From: an uncultured Acidobacteriota bacterium
Lineage (GTDB): Bacteria; Acidobacteriota; Terriglobia; UBA7540
Reading direction: 5' to 3'
Length of the DNA stretch: 55,125 nucleotides
Assembly (NCBI GenBank): GCA_937900045.1
Contig: CALCEB010000238.1
Span: forward strand, 1-55,125
Shown here: positions 16,863 through 26,748 of the stretch, one piece after another
Numbering within the stretch: position 1 is the first letter of the stretch
Layout of the letters: every line of letters starts with the position of its first letter
Position numbers and translations under genes: made by a program
Notes under the pieces: model-generated
Databases searched by the model: none
What the model was told of the DNA's origin: nothing
What the model saw: the letters and a program-made list of their open reading frames with translations, nothing else

Positions 16863-19418
16863 ATGCATGGGATTGTTACTCCATCCAGAAAGATGACCGG
16901 CCAGGAGGAGCTGCTGGGCTTGGCGCTATTGCTTGCGGCAGGATTTTTGCTGCTTTGCAATGCGGCCAGCCTTTCGCAAGCGGCTGCAAGCCGCAGGACA
17001 GACTCGGTTTTACCCGCCAGCGCCAAGGTAGACTTTGAGAATGCGCAACACCTCCTGAGGCAAGGAAAGATCAATGAGGCCCTCGCCGACGTGCGTGAGG
17101 GCCTCCGGTTAGCCCCGCGCGATGTGATGGGATTGAACCTGCTGGGCATGATCCTGGCGCGCGAGGGGAAACAGGCAGGCGCCCTCGACGTATTCAAGTC
17201 CGCACTTCGTCTGGACCCGAATTCCACAGAAACTCACAACAACCTGGGAGATTTCTTCGTAGAGCAGGGAAAACCCGCCCTGGCGGAAACTGAGTTTCGA
17301 GCCACGCTGCGGCTGGAACCGCAGAACCGGGACGCCAATTACAACCTGGGTTCCATCTTGCTTTCGAGGCATGATGCGCGTCAAGCCATTGAATACCTGG
17401 AGCTCGTCCAACCCCCGGACGCGGCCACTTCTTTCCGGCTGGTACAGGCATATTTGGCGGCCGGCGAGAGTGCCAAGGCTCTGTCAACTGCTCGCGCCCT
17501 GTCGGCGCAGACGCCGCAGGACGTTAAAGTCCATTTTTCGCTGGGTGTTCTGCTTGCCTCAACACGGCAATTTCAGCCGGCTATGCATGAACTCGAATTG
17601 GCGGACGCGCTAAGGCCTGGGACCTTTGAAATCCTGTACAACCTTGGCGGCGTTTACCTGCGGGCTGGCCAGGATGCGAAGGCCGAAGGGGCGTTGGACC
17701 GGGCGCGGGCGCTGAGGCCGGATTCGGTCAAAACGTTGTATCTTGAAGCTCAGGCCTATACTCACCAGAAGAATTATCTGAAAGCTTTCCAGCTTCTTTT
17801 CCGGGCGCGCAAGCTCGCCCCCAAGAATACTGATGTCATCTTTCTTCTCGCCCGCTTGAGCATGATGCAGAACTATTTTGAAGACGCAATTCTGCTGCTC
17901 AATCAGGGCATCAATATCTCACCCAGGCGCCCAGACCTTCACGCAGCCCTGGGCGAGAGCTATTTCAGCGCGGGCAATTTTGAAAAGGCTTACGAGCAAT
18001 TCCAAACTTTGATTCAGCTTGATCCTTCTGCTGCGTCCTACGCTTTCATGGGTTTGTACTATCTGCATACAGGTAAATTTACCGAAGCCAAGAAAAGCTT
18101 CGAAGAAGGTTCTGAAAAAGACCCGCATAACCTGGAATGCCTTTATAACCTAGGTTTCATCGCTGATAAGCAGGGAGATTTTCCAACCGCTGAGAAATTC
18201 CTAAACCAAGTACTGAAAGTAAATCCAGATTACTCGAATGCGCTCTACGAACTTGCAACCGTAAAATTGGCAGAGAAGAAATTTGCGGATGCGGCGCCGC
18301 TGCTGCGGCATTACGTGCAGTTGAACCCGAACGAATCGAAAGGTTATTACAAGCTGGCCATTACCGAGCGAAGTCTCCATCGGGCGCAAGCTGCTACTGC
18401 GGATTTCAAGATTTTTGAAACTCTAGCCAAGAATCCTGCCCCTGGCTCGATGCCTTTCCAGAATTTTCTTCTAGGCGTGAGCCAAAAAGTCAGTTTACCT
18501 CCACTAGAACAAGCACAGGCCGACCTCGGTGATCTTGTCGCGCAAGTCAAGCTCCACCCGGAACGTCCCCGGCTGCTTTATTTGCTTGCGGAAACATACC
18601 TCAAGCTAGGCCAGGTTTCCGAGGCCCGGGAAACACTGGCGCGTCTTCGCCAGGTGAGCGCCGGGGACGTTCGGACTTCGGTGGGGGAAGGTGTGCTTCT
18701 AGCCCGCTACAAGCTGTACCCTGACGCCGTTCAATATTTTCAGAAAGCGGTGGCCGGGGATTCGAGCTCCGACGACGCCAAGTATGATCTAGCCGATGCC
18801 TATTTCGAGATGGGCGATTATTCCGGCTCTTTGCAATGGCTGGAAAAGATTTCCCCGCAAGGCAGGAATCAGGCCTCTTATCTGGCGCTGTGGGGTGACA
18901 CCGAGGCCCACCTCGGACATCTACCTGAAGCGGAGTCCATTTTTGACAGAGCCATCCAGCAAAGCCCGGATGAAGACTCCTATTACCTTTCCCTTGCGCT
19001 GACCCAGCTTCGTTCCGGTGACCCCATCGCGGCGGGGCAAACTCTTGAACGGGGGGAAAATCGAATCCCGGATTCAGGGAAAATCCTGTGGGGGCAGGGA
19101 GTGCTGGCAGTGGTTCAGGGAAATAACAGAAAAGCGCAGGAATATTTCGAACGCGCACAGGACCTGCTGCCGGAATGGGAGAGCAGCTACTCCGCGCTCG
19201 GAACGTTTTACTTTGAGACGGGACAATTCTCCAAGGCCGAAGAAACGTTGGACCGCTACGCCAAGCTTTTTCCGCACGGTGGCCTGAATGTCGATAAGCT
19301 GCGCCAGGTTCTGGCAACTCACAACCGCCAAGCAGCCCCTGAACCGCAGCCGCTTTCGACGCAGGCGCGCACGCAATTCCTGGCGATGGCGCTCGTCCTT
19401 GCCGATCGTAATCCCTAG
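16863..19418 (+). CDS. Large exported TPR-repeat protein
   Basis: 851 residues. The N-terminus has a hydrophobic segment (LLGLALLLAAGFLLLCNAAS); ATG 16893 (MTGQEELL) is an alternative start that would leave more room for the divergent promoter. The rest is a continuous series of TPR motifs (INEALADVREGLRLAPRDVM, LAETEFRATLRLEPQNRDAN, FPTAEKFLNQVLKVNPDYSN, and so on). There is no catalytic domain. The protein is likely a periplasmic protein-interaction scaffold. Its stop codon lies inside a perfect 36-bp palindrome. Confidence 0.82.
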   Translation: MHGIVTPSRKMTGQEELLGLALLLAAGFLLLCNAASLSQAAASRRTDSVLPASAKVDFENAQHLLRQGKINEALADVREGLRLAPRDVMGLNLLGMILAREGKQAGALDVFKSALRLDPNSTETHNNLGDFFVEQGKPALAETEFRATLRLEPQNRDANYNLGSILLSRHDARQAIEYLELVQPPDAATSFRLVQAYLAAGESAKALSTARALSAQTPQDVKVHFSLGVLLASTRQFQPAMHELELADALRPGTFEILYNLGGVYLRAGQDAKAEGALDRARALRPDSVKTLYLEAQAYTHQKNYLKAFQLLFRARKLAPKNTDVIFLLARLSMMQNYFEDAILLLNQGINISPRRPDLHAALGESYFSAGNFEKAYEQFQTLIQLDPSAASYAFMGLYYLHTGKFTEAKKSFEEGSEKDPHNLECLYNLGFIADKQGDFPTAEKFLNQVLKVNPDYSNALYELATVKLAEKKFADAAPLLRHYVQLNPNESKGYYKLAITERSLHRAQAATADFKIFETLAKNPAPGSMPFQNFLLGVSQKVSLPPLEQAQADLGDLVAQVKLHPERPRLLYLLAETYLKLGQVSEARETLARLRQVSAGDVRTSVGEGVLLARYKLYPDAVQYFQKAVAGDSSSDDAKYDLADAYFEMGDYSGSLQWLEKISPQGRNQASYLALWGDTEAHLGHLPEAESIFDRAIQQSPDEDSYYLSLALTQLRSGDPIAAGQTLERGENRIPDSGKILWGQGVLAVVQGNNRKAQEYFERAQDLLPEWESSYSALGTFYFETGQFSKAEETLDRYAKLFPHGGLNVDKLRQVLATHNRQAAPEPQPLSTQARTQFLAMALVLADRNP

Positions 19419-19446
19419 GCTCCGGGCGCGCCCGGAGCCTAGGGAT
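19411..19446. repeat. Perfect 36-bp palindrome overlapping a stop codon
   Basis: The 18-base arm at 19411-19428 is the exact reverse complement of 19429-19446, with no loop (arm begins ATCCCTAGGCTCC). It includes the TAG stop (19416-19418) of the TPR gene. RNA from it would fold into a very stable GC-rich hairpin, possibly a terminator or mRNA 3' protector. No T tract follows on either strand. Confidence 0.75.
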
Positions 19447-19610
19447 GAAAATTCAAGAATCATCTGTAACAAAACTTCTCCGGTCATCGTATTAGCCTGT
19501 TGCAGTAAGTGGCGGCGAAGCTGGTTTCGACTTTCATCGAATTTCGATACGCGGCTTCACGTCCCAGTTGTCACCTGTGAAGACGGCTGAATCCATTCGC
19601 AGAGGAACGC

Positions 19611-20657
19611 ATGAGATCAAAAATCGGACGGCTCGCTCTGGTTGCCGCCATCTTCGCCGCGGTTGCGGCGTGGGTAACTCCATTCAGTACAGCAGCGCCC
19701 GCAACAGATTACCACTTGGTAAAAAAGTTGGTTCTTGGAGGCGAAGGTTTTTGGGACTACTTGAAACTTGACAGCTCAGCGCGCCGGCTTTACATCTCAC
19801 GCGGAACCCACGTGATGGTATTGGATGCGGACACTTATAAAGTGGTGGGTGACATCCCCAATACTCAAGGCGTGCACGGCATTGCTCTTGCGCCCGAATA
19901 CAGCCGTGGTTTTGTGAGCGACGGCGGCGCCAATGAAGTCACCATTTTCGATCTGAAAACCTTGAAAACGCTGGGGACGGTCAAGACCAGCGAAGGTCCG
20001 GACGGGATCATCTATGATCCCGCGTCGCACCGCGTTTTCACATTCAACGGCCGCTCCGGGACTTCGACGGTTATTGACGCAAAGACAGGAAATGTGGCAG
20101 GCACGATTGACCTGGGCGGCCGGCCGGAGTTTGCCGCCGCCGATGGCGAGGGTCACGTTTACAACAATCTGGAAGATAAGAGCATCGTCCTTCAGATTGA
20201 TTCGCACTCGCTCAAAATTCTGAACCGCTGGCCGCTTGCGCCTGGCGAGCACCCTTCCGGCATGGCGATCGATCCGCAGCACCGGCGCGTTTTCAGCGGT
20301 TGCCATAATCAGATGATGGCAATCTGGGATGCGGACACCGGCAAAGTGATTGCCACGCCGCCCATCGGGCGCGGCGTGGACGCCAACCGCTTCGATCCCG
20401 GCACGCAGTTGGCCTTCAGCTCCAACGGCGACGGCACCCTGACGGTGATTCACGAGGACTCCCCGGACAAGTTCACGGTGGTCCAGAACGTTCAGACACA
20501 GCGTGGGGCGCGGACGATGGCGCTCGATCCCAAAACTCACCGCGTGTTCCTGGTGACTGCGGAATTTGGTCCACCGCAACCCATGAAGCCAGGCCAGCGT
20601 TTCCGCAGGCCCACAATTGTGTCCGGGTCGTTCACTCTGCTGGTATTTGGAGAATAG
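19611..20657 (+). CDS. Exported YncE/YVTN-type beta-propeller protein
   Basis: 348 residues with a clear signal peptide (MRSKIGRLALVAAIFAAVAAWV, cleaved near TAAPA). AGAGGA precedes the ATG. Repeated blade motifs of the form VxVLDADTxKVVGDIP, VTIFDLKTLKTLGTVKT, STVIDAKTGNVAGTIDL and MAIWDADTGKVIATPPIG are typical of YncE-like seven-bladed propellers in the periplasm. These proteins bind ligands or partners; no catalytic residues are apparent. It is a single gene, unlinked to the minus-strand gene that follows. Confidence 0.8.
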   Translation: MRSKIGRLALVAAIFAAVAAWVTPFSTAAPATDYHLVKKLVLGGEGFWDYLKLDSSARRLYISRGTHVMVLDADTYKVVGDIPNTQGVHGIALAPEYSRGFVSDGGANEVTIFDLKTLKTLGTVKTSEGPDGIIYDPASHRVFTFNGRSGTSTVIDAKTGNVAGTIDLGGRPEFAAADGEGHVYNNLEDKSIVLQIDSHSLKILNRWPLAPGEHPSGMAIDPQHRRVFSGCHNQMMAIWDADTGKVIATPPIGRGVDANRFDPGTQLAFSSNGDGTLTVIHEDSPDKFTVVQNVQTQRGARTMALDPKTHRVFLVTAEFGPPQPMKPGQRFRRPTIVSGSFTLLVFGE

Positions 20658-20819
20658 CGGCAATCAGATGGCGCATGAGATTGCGCCCTGGGGTGGAGAA
20701 TCGAATGGCCGACAGCGGATTGTCCGGCCGTGAAAGCCGGAGGCGCCAACAGTTCATCTTCTGCATTTCATTTCGCATTTGGAAGGATCCTGCGCCTAAC
20801 CTGGCTCCGCGAGCCACCC

Positions 20820-21653
20820 TCACTTCTTGACCTTCGCCAACACTGCGGCGCGAGTGTCCACCAGAGTCGCCTGCAGCGTTTCTTGGGGGATACTCGTCAC
20901 AAAGGGTTCAAGCATCCAACCCAGCCCCGTGGGAATATCGCGCGTTAATGAGATGGATTCGCTCTGCACGTAAACGCCCGCATCGGCCTTTTCGAATCGC
21001 CAATAGCTGTTCATTCGCCACAAGAAGCCGCCGTCGTGTCCAACCGGCAACAAGTATTCGCCAGGCTCACCCGCGTCCCGCACTTCCTGAATCCGCGTGG
21101 AGTAAGACCGGCTCGAAACGTGGGTTGCATCCAGCCGCGTGTAACGGACCTCGTGACTGGTATCCAGGGTTACGGTAATGATCTTCTTTTCCTCGAGGCG
21201 CAAGTAAACCTTGAATTCGTTTCCCTGGCGGCTGATGAGGCGCGAGCGTATGACTTGAGGGTGGTAATAGTCCTGCTGGCGGCCGTAGTCCTGCACGGTG
21301 TCGAGCACTTGATGCATCGATGCGCCGGGGATGAACGCGATCCCAAGCCAGTGATGGATGAGGCCGCCCGGTGCGAGGAGGATGTGGCCGGAGGAATCAA
21401 GCGCCGTGAGTTTTCTTATAAAGATATGGCCATGCTGGAGGGACGTTTTGATTTGGTTGCGTTCCGACGGGGGAAGTGAATCGAAGAAAAGAAATGAGCT
21501 TGCATGGTTCTCCTCATTTGAAATACGGACTTCGGAGGCCTTGATGTAGCGCTCAAACCCTTCGATGGTTTCCGTCCGGAGGTCCGCCGTGAGGATTTTG
21601 CTAGAGGGCACGCCCGCCATCAGCAGGGAAAGGATGAGCAAAATGTGGTTCAT
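20820..21653 (-). CDS. Exported protein of unknown function
   Basis: 277 residues starting at ATG 21653, where a signal peptide begins (MNHILLILSLLMAGVPS); an in-frame ATG at 21701 would put 16 charged residues before it. The mature part is alpha/beta with GLIHHWLGIAFIPGASMHQV, a central KVYLRLEEKKIITVTLDTSHEVRY and a C-terminal GVYVQSESISLTRDIPTGLG. That last strand and the following amphipathic helix resemble the end of START/SRPBCC-type ligand-binding domains. The resemblance is weak, so I give no function. It is about 120 bp downstream of the M16 peptidase on the same strand and may share its transcript. Confidence 0.6.
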   Translation of the reverse strand: MNHILLILSLLMAGVPSSKILTADLRTETIEGFERYIKASEVRISNEENHASSFLFFDSLPPSERNQIKTSLQHGHIFIRKLTALDSSGHILLAPGGLIHHWLGIAFIPGASMHQVLDTVQDYGRQQDYYHPQVIRSRLISRQGNEFKVYLRLEEKKIITVTLDTSHEVRYTRLDATHVSSRSYSTRIQEVRDAGEPGEYLLPVGHDGGFLWRMNSYWRFEKADAGVYVQSESISLTRDIPTGLGWMLEPFVTSIPQETLQATLVDTRAAVLAKVKK

Positions 21654-21774
21654 TCCATCACGAGGTTTTCGAGGGGTGAAGTTGAATCCCCGTCCTTCCA
21701 ATTATTCCCTGACATTCGCCCATTGTTGGGAGAAATCTGGGTCGGTGCGAATGCATTATGATGAATCGTCAGAT

Positions 21775-24591
21775 TTAATGAGGGTTTGGGCCCTCGGTAA
21801 CTTGAACAAGGTCTGCAGGGCGGATCCATTTCGCAAATGCAGCTTTGACGTCCGCGGCAGTGAGCTTGACGTAGCGCCGCGCCGCGCGAACCGGCTCGTC
21901 GAGAGGCAAACCAATCGTTGCGCGGGAGAGCAAGCCACCCGCAATGCTATCCACGCTGGATTCGGCCAGAGGTATTTCCCGCAGCAGGAGCGCCTTTGCC
22001 TGCTGCAGTTCATTGGAGGACGCCGGTTGGGTTTGCATCCGCGTCAGATCATGCTTCACAATAGCGCGCGCCTTGGAGACATTGGGCGGATCACAACCGT
22101 AATTAACTTCGTAGATGCCCCGGGTTTTGCCGAAATTAAAAGAAGAGGAAACGTAGTACACAAGGCCCCCGTTTTCGCGCAGGTCTTTGTAAAAGCGCGT
22201 GGCATAGAAGCCTCCGCCCAGAACGTGATTGCCGAGTTGCAGCGCGTAATAGTCGGGACTAAACCGGTTCAATCCTAGAGTTTCGGCAAGGGTCACACGG
22301 TCCTGTACCCGGCTCGTATCCGGCACGGCTGTGGCAACGGGCTTGTTCAGCGGGACCGGCGGCAAGTCCGTGTCGGGCTTTCCCCCCCCGGCTTTCCAGT
22401 TGCCAAAATATTTTTTGATGACGCTGCGCGCCTCATCCGGAGGAATGTTGCCGATAACCACGATGGTGGTCAAATCCGGCCGGAATGTCTGGGCATAATA
22501 GCTTTTTACATCTTCAAGAGTTAGTGAAGAAACGGTGGCTGGCGTGGCGTGGCGCAAAGTGGGATCGTGCTTGGGAAACAGAGCGGTGTGTAATGCCTGC
22601 TGCATCAGAAAATGCGGACTCTGAAGCTCACCGGCCACGGCGGCAGCCAGTTGCCGTTGAAGAATCTTGAAAGCGGGAGCGGGAAGCGCGGGGGAAAGTT
22701 CGTTCTCCGCCAGAAGCTTCACGGCTTCGTCGAAATGGCGCGGCATTACTTGCAAGGAGAATCCCGTTCCCGCTGATTCGTTGGCCCCGATGCCGTCCAA
22801 CGCGCGCTGAAAGGCCAGGCGGCCGAGCGTGGTGGTGCCGTAAGAGAAAAGCTGGGCCAGCATGCTGCTGGTTCCTTCCTTGCCGGGCGGTGTCTCAAGG
22901 TCGGAATTGGTCTTAATATGGCCGTAAACGCTAACCGTATTGCTGACCGACTCAGGTTGCACAATCAGCTTTAGTCCGTTCGCCAACGTTGAGACGACCG
23001 GGCTGACGGTGGAATGAGGAATCGAAAGCCGCTTCAAATCCTGCTCCGCCCACGCCGGAAGAGCCACAGGATGAGTTTGTTTGGGAGCAAAAGATTCCTG
23101 GCCGCCAAAGCCTTTTGAAGAAACAGGCTTGCCGGAAGGTTGAGGGGTGAGGACCGCAGTAATAGTATGGCCGGGCGTCAGATACTGCTTCGCCACACGA
23201 TTGACATCCTCCGCCGTTACCTTCTCGATCTCCCGGACGTCGTCTTCCGGCGATTTCCGGCCCTCCACCGCGACCGCTTGTGACCAAGCCATTGCCAACC
23301 CCGAAACCGAATTCTTCTGGAACTCATCATCGACTAGCTCGTGAAGCTTGGCGGCCTTCACAAGATCCGGCGGGACACCTTTCTGAACATCGTCCTCCAG
23401 GATCTGGTGCATCTGGCTAACTAACCCGGCTCCATTGGCTCCCTTGGGGTACGCTGCCAGCGCAAAACCCAGACTTGCGTCCGGCAGGCCGGTGAGTGAA
23501 AACCCGGCGTAGAGCGCCTTGCCTTCAGGCACCATTGCATACAAGCTGCCGCGCTGGCTGCTCAAAACGTCCGCCAGGACTTCAGCGGCCGCGAAATCCG
23601 GGCTGTTCGACCCGGGCATCCTGAATGAGATCACGCTCAGCCCGTAAGGCAAGTCGGTGTTGAGGGTCAACGCCTCGGCCTTCACGGGTTCCAGCTTCAC
23701 ATTGGGCTTGGGCGGGAGAGTTTTCTCCGGAATCGTGGAGAAGAGCGTCTTAATCTCAGCTAACACCCCGGAGGGATTGATGTCGCCCGCGATCACCAGG
23801 ATTGCATTGTTCGGCGCATACCAGGCTTCATAGAACTTATGGAGCTCGTCACCCGTCAGCTTGTCGAAGGAGGGACGTGTGCCGAGCGCGTCGTAAGCGT
23901 AAGGAGTCCCCTGAAACATCGCCGCGAGCAACTTGGTGTAAAAAACGTAAGTGGGACTGGAAAGGTCCTGAGCCACTTCCTGCTCAATGGCCGGACGCTC
24001 CTCGTTCCAGAGCTTGTCGGTATCAAGAACCCCGCCCATCCGGATGGCTTCGATGTGCAAAGCCACGTCCAAGTCCTCGGCAGGGACTGTGAAAAAATAC
24101 TGGGTGACCACCTGCTGAGTGTCCGCGTCAAACATGCCGCCCATTGCCGCCGTTATGTCCGCTAATTGATCCGCAGATAAATGCGGGCTTCCGCGGAACA
24201 TCATGTGCTCCTGGGCGTGAGCCATACCGGGGAAGTCCGCTGGCGCCTCGTTGGACCCGACTTTGTAATTTACGACCGTGGTCACGACCGGCGCCAGCCT
24301 GTCGGGCACGATCACCACGCGAAGCCCATTGGTAAGTGTTGCGCGCAAAACGCTCTGGCTGGGAACATCCGGTGGGGTGGCCGGCCGCGCCACGGCCCCC
24401 GAAACCGCCATCAGAATCATGGCGGATAACGCTAATATTTCCTGGTAGCGACGCCCCCCATGAGTTTTGGGATGAAAACGAGAGGTGTGAAACTGCGTAT
24501 TGATTGTCCGGCTGCGGCTGAGCGGGTACCCGTTGAGACTCGCAGCATTCCTCTTTCTGGCGAAGAAACGTAACCAATTCATGAACACCAT
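21775..24591 (-). CDS. M16 (pitrilysin) family zinc metallopeptidase
   Basis: 938 residues. The inverted zinc-binding motif HxxEH is present as HAQEH at 125-129, with the downstream glutamate ligand region EERPAIEQEV near 198-207. The second half repeats the M16 fold without the metal site (LANGLKLIVQPESVSNTV; DVKSYYAQTFRPDLTTIVVI), as usual for two-domain M16B proteins. A hydrophobic segment at about 52-68 after GGRR suggests a long signal peptide and periplasmic location, where these enzymes degrade peptides. The start is uncertain: ATG 24591 or 24582, neither with a clear ribosome binding site. Confidence 0.88.
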   Translation of the reverse strand: MVFMNWLRFFARKRNAASLNGYPLSRSRTINTQFHTSRFHPKTHGGRRYQEILALSAMILMAVSGAVARPATPPDVPSQSVLRATLTNGLRVVIVPDRLAPVVTTVVNYKVGSNEAPADFPGMAHAQEHMMFRGSPHLSADQLADITAAMGGMFDADTQQVVTQYFFTVPAEDLDVALHIEAIRMGGVLDTDKLWNEERPAIEQEVAQDLSSPTYVFYTKLLAAMFQGTPYAYDALGTRPSFDKLTGDELHKFYEAWYAPNNAILVIAGDINPSGVLAEIKTLFSTIPEKTLPPKPNVKLEPVKAEALTLNTDLPYGLSVISFRMPGSNSPDFAAAEVLADVLSSQRGSLYAMVPEGKALYAGFSLTGLPDASLGFALAAYPKGANGAGLVSQMHQILEDDVQKGVPPDLVKAAKLHELVDDEFQKNSVSGLAMAWSQAVAVEGRKSPEDDVREIEKVTAEDVNRVAKQYLTPGHTITAVLTPQPSGKPVSSKGFGGQESFAPKQTHPVALPAWAEQDLKRLSIPHSTVSPVVSTLANGLKLIVQPESVSNTVSVYGHIKTNSDLETPPGKEGTSSMLAQLFSYGTTTLGRLAFQRALDGIGANESAGTGFSLQVMPRHFDEAVKLLAENELSPALPAPAFKILQRQLAAAVAGELQSPHFLMQQALHTALFPKHDPTLRHATPATVSSLTLEDVKSYYAQTFRPDLTTIVVIGNIPPDEARSVIKKYFGNWKAGGGKPDTDLPPVPLNKPVATAVPDTSRVQDRVTLAETLGLNRFSPDYYALQLGNHVLGGGFYATRFYKDLRENGGLVYYVSSSFNFGKTRGIYEVNYGCDPPNVSKARAIVKHDLTRMQTQPASSNELQQAKALLLREIPLAESSVDSIAGGLLSRATIGLPLDEPVRAARRYVKLTAADVKAAFAKWIRPADLVQVTEGPNPH

Positions 24592-24828
24592 CCGAAATGA
24601 AATTGGCAGAGAATATATGCCAGGGCTTCAATTGTTGAATTTCCTTGAAGTTATGAGTGTATACCGTAAAGCCCGGGGGAGGGAACATTCCTGGCGCGCC
24701 AGACCGGTGGTTGAAACATGCGGCGGTAAGCCGCCGAGGTCCGTGCGGTTCTGAAAACCGCGCCCTTTCAGTCCGCTTTCAAACTGTTAAGATTTGGTAC
24801 CATAACCTTCGGCAATGAAGGAATACCA

Positions 24829-26577
24829 ATGCTGCAATTTCCCTCAATCTTCGGAATCGTCTTTCTCACCGCCGTGAACTTCATGGCTGTCCCGCTGCTG
24901 CCGGTGCCTGCCGCTCAGAAGAGCGGAAGGGCGCAGGGTTCGACTTCTTCTGCCTCTTCCAATAACGCATCCTCAAATACGCAGAGCCAAATGGAAGCCA
25001 TCCGCCGTCTTCGCGCCCGTCTCTATGCGCATCCGAATGACGTTCAGACGATGGTCGCGCTCGCAGGTCTTTACGTGAAGGCTGGTGACTTGGCCGAGGC
25101 TGAACCCTTGCTGGCCAAGGCTACGAAGCTGGATCCGGACTCTTCAACCCTCCGCATGAACTGGGCCGCGGTTCTGGCGCACCTGCATCGGTATCCTGAA
25201 GCAGAAGCAGCAATCAAAGGTATCCCCGTGCCCCCTGCGCCCACGGGCCGCATTGAGTATTGGAGGATCAAAGCGTCTATTGCTCTGGCCCGTGGTGACC
25301 GAACGGCGGCTGCCAGGAGCATGGAAAACGCTCTGGCGGTTGACCCGCAGAATCCGGGTCTTCAATTAGCTACAGGCATAGCGGAAACCGAGGCTGGGCG
25401 ATGGGACAAGGCCATCCAAACTTTGGGTCCAGCTTTCGATTCCACTCATGACCCGCGCGCAGGGTTAGCGTTGCTCCGCGCCCAAATGGCAATCAACCGG
25501 GACGCATCGGAGACGCTTGCCCTACTCGACAACCTTTCGCTTCCTCCGGCCGATGATGTGCCACTCCGGGTTCAAACTGGCGGGATGCTGCTCCAAGCCG
25601 GAATGAAGGCCCAGGCAGCTAACGAGTTCAAGCGGGCCGCCCGGGAGTCGCAGCCGCGCGCGGATCTCCTCTACGATCTTGCGCTCGCTCAGTTCGAAGC
25701 AGGCCAAACCGACGCTGCCCTGGCCAGCGGTCGGCGGGCGAAGGCCACGGCTGACAGCGGGGAGATTGAGAGCTTGCTGGGCGATATTGAAGAGAAACGC
25801 GGCGATAGTCTGGCCGCCGTGCACAGCTACCAGGCCGCCGTGCGTCTAGAACCCGGCAATGTGCAATTTCAGATGGCGCTGGGGTTGGAGCTGCTGCAGC
25901 ATCAGACCTACAAACCGGCCTTGGTAGTGTTTCACGAAGCCGCGCTTCGTTTCCCGGACTCGGCGCGACTGCGCATCGCCCTGGGAATTACAGATTATTT
26001 GTTGGAGGACTATACCGGCGCGGCCAAAGACTTGATGGCTGCAGGAAGGCTGGGGAAAGATTCCGGCATGGCCTATCAGTATCTTGGGGAGACGCAGCTT
26101 GAGCAACCCGCAGCGGCGGATTCTGCGGCCATTGCACAGCTTTGCCGTTATTCAGACGCCCACCCTCATGACAGCCGCCTGTTGGGTTATTGTGGCGCAC
26201 TGCTGGCGCGCTCCGAACACGAGCGGGGCGCCCCGGCTCCGTCGCAGGGCGCGATGAGGCGCCTGGAAACCGCAGCCCGGCTGGACCCGAACGATGCCAC
26301 TGCACGCTGCGAGCTGGGGAAAGCTTACGAGGGGATGAAGCAGTGGCAGCCAGCGCGCGCAAACCTGGAAGTTTGCACTCGGCTCACTCCCGATTCTTCC
26401 GAGAACCACTACCGGTTGGCGCGGGTTTGCCAGGCGCTTCACAATTTGCCTTGCGCAAAGCAACAGACCCAACTCCACGATGAGGCCGTGAAGAAAGTGG
26501 TAAGCCAGAATTCGGAGCACGACCGCACACTGCGGAAGTTTCTGTACACCCTGAAGGCCGCGCCATCGTCGCCGTGA
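24829..26577 (+). CDS. Exported TPR-repeat protein
   Basis: 582 residues. A GAAGGA stretch precedes the ATG. Signal peptide (LQFPSIFGIVFLTAVNFMAV, cleaved near VPAAQ), then a Ser/Asn-rich linker (about 30-55), then TPR units to the end (LAEAEPLLAKATKLDPDSST, WDKAIQTLGPAFDSTHDPRA, QPARANLEVCTRLTPDSSEN). It is divergent from the M16 peptidase and convergent with the PIG-L gene. No enzyme domain. Confidence 0.8.
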   Translation: MLQFPSIFGIVFLTAVNFMAVPLLPVPAAQKSGRAQGSTSSASSNNASSNTQSQMEAIRRLRARLYAHPNDVQTMVALAGLYVKAGDLAEAEPLLAKATKLDPDSSTLRMNWAAVLAHLHRYPEAEAAIKGIPVPPAPTGRIEYWRIKASIALARGDRTAAARSMENALAVDPQNPGLQLATGIAETEAGRWDKAIQTLGPAFDSTHDPRAGLALLRAQMAINRDASETLALLDNLSLPPADDVPLRVQTGGMLLQAGMKAQAANEFKRAARESQPRADLLYDLALAQFEAGQTDAALASGRRAKATADSGEIESLLGDIEEKRGDSLAAVHSYQAAVRLEPGNVQFQMALGLELLQHQTYKPALVVFHEAALRFPDSARLRIALGITDYLLEDYTGAAKDLMAAGRLGKDSGMAYQYLGETQLEQPAAADSAAIAQLCRYSDAHPHDSRLLGYCGALLARSEHERGAPAPSQGAMRRLETAARLDPNDATARCELGKAYEGMKQWQPARANLEVCTRLTPDSSENHYRLARVCQALHNLPCAKQQTQLHDEAVKKVVSQNSEHDRTLRKFLYTLKAAPSSP

Positions 26578-26653
26578 ATGGCCGGGGCCAACGAACGGTA
26601 AACCGATAAGGATCATGCCAAGGCATGGCCTTAGCCATACCGGACTTCAAGGT

Positions 26654-26676
26654 AAGAAAAAGCGGCTTGTGCCGCT
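26654..26676 (-). terminator. Intrinsic terminator of the PIG-L deacetylase gene
   Basis: On the minus strand AGCGGC-ACAA-GCCGCT is followed by TTTTCTT. It lies about 75 bp beyond the stop codon of the minus-strand gene. Confidence 0.65.
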
Positions 26677-26748
26677 GAGGGGCCCAGGGATAAAAACCCT
26701 TCCCTACAAGAGGCGTCGATGCTCCCAACCGAGCCCCAGAATATTGGA

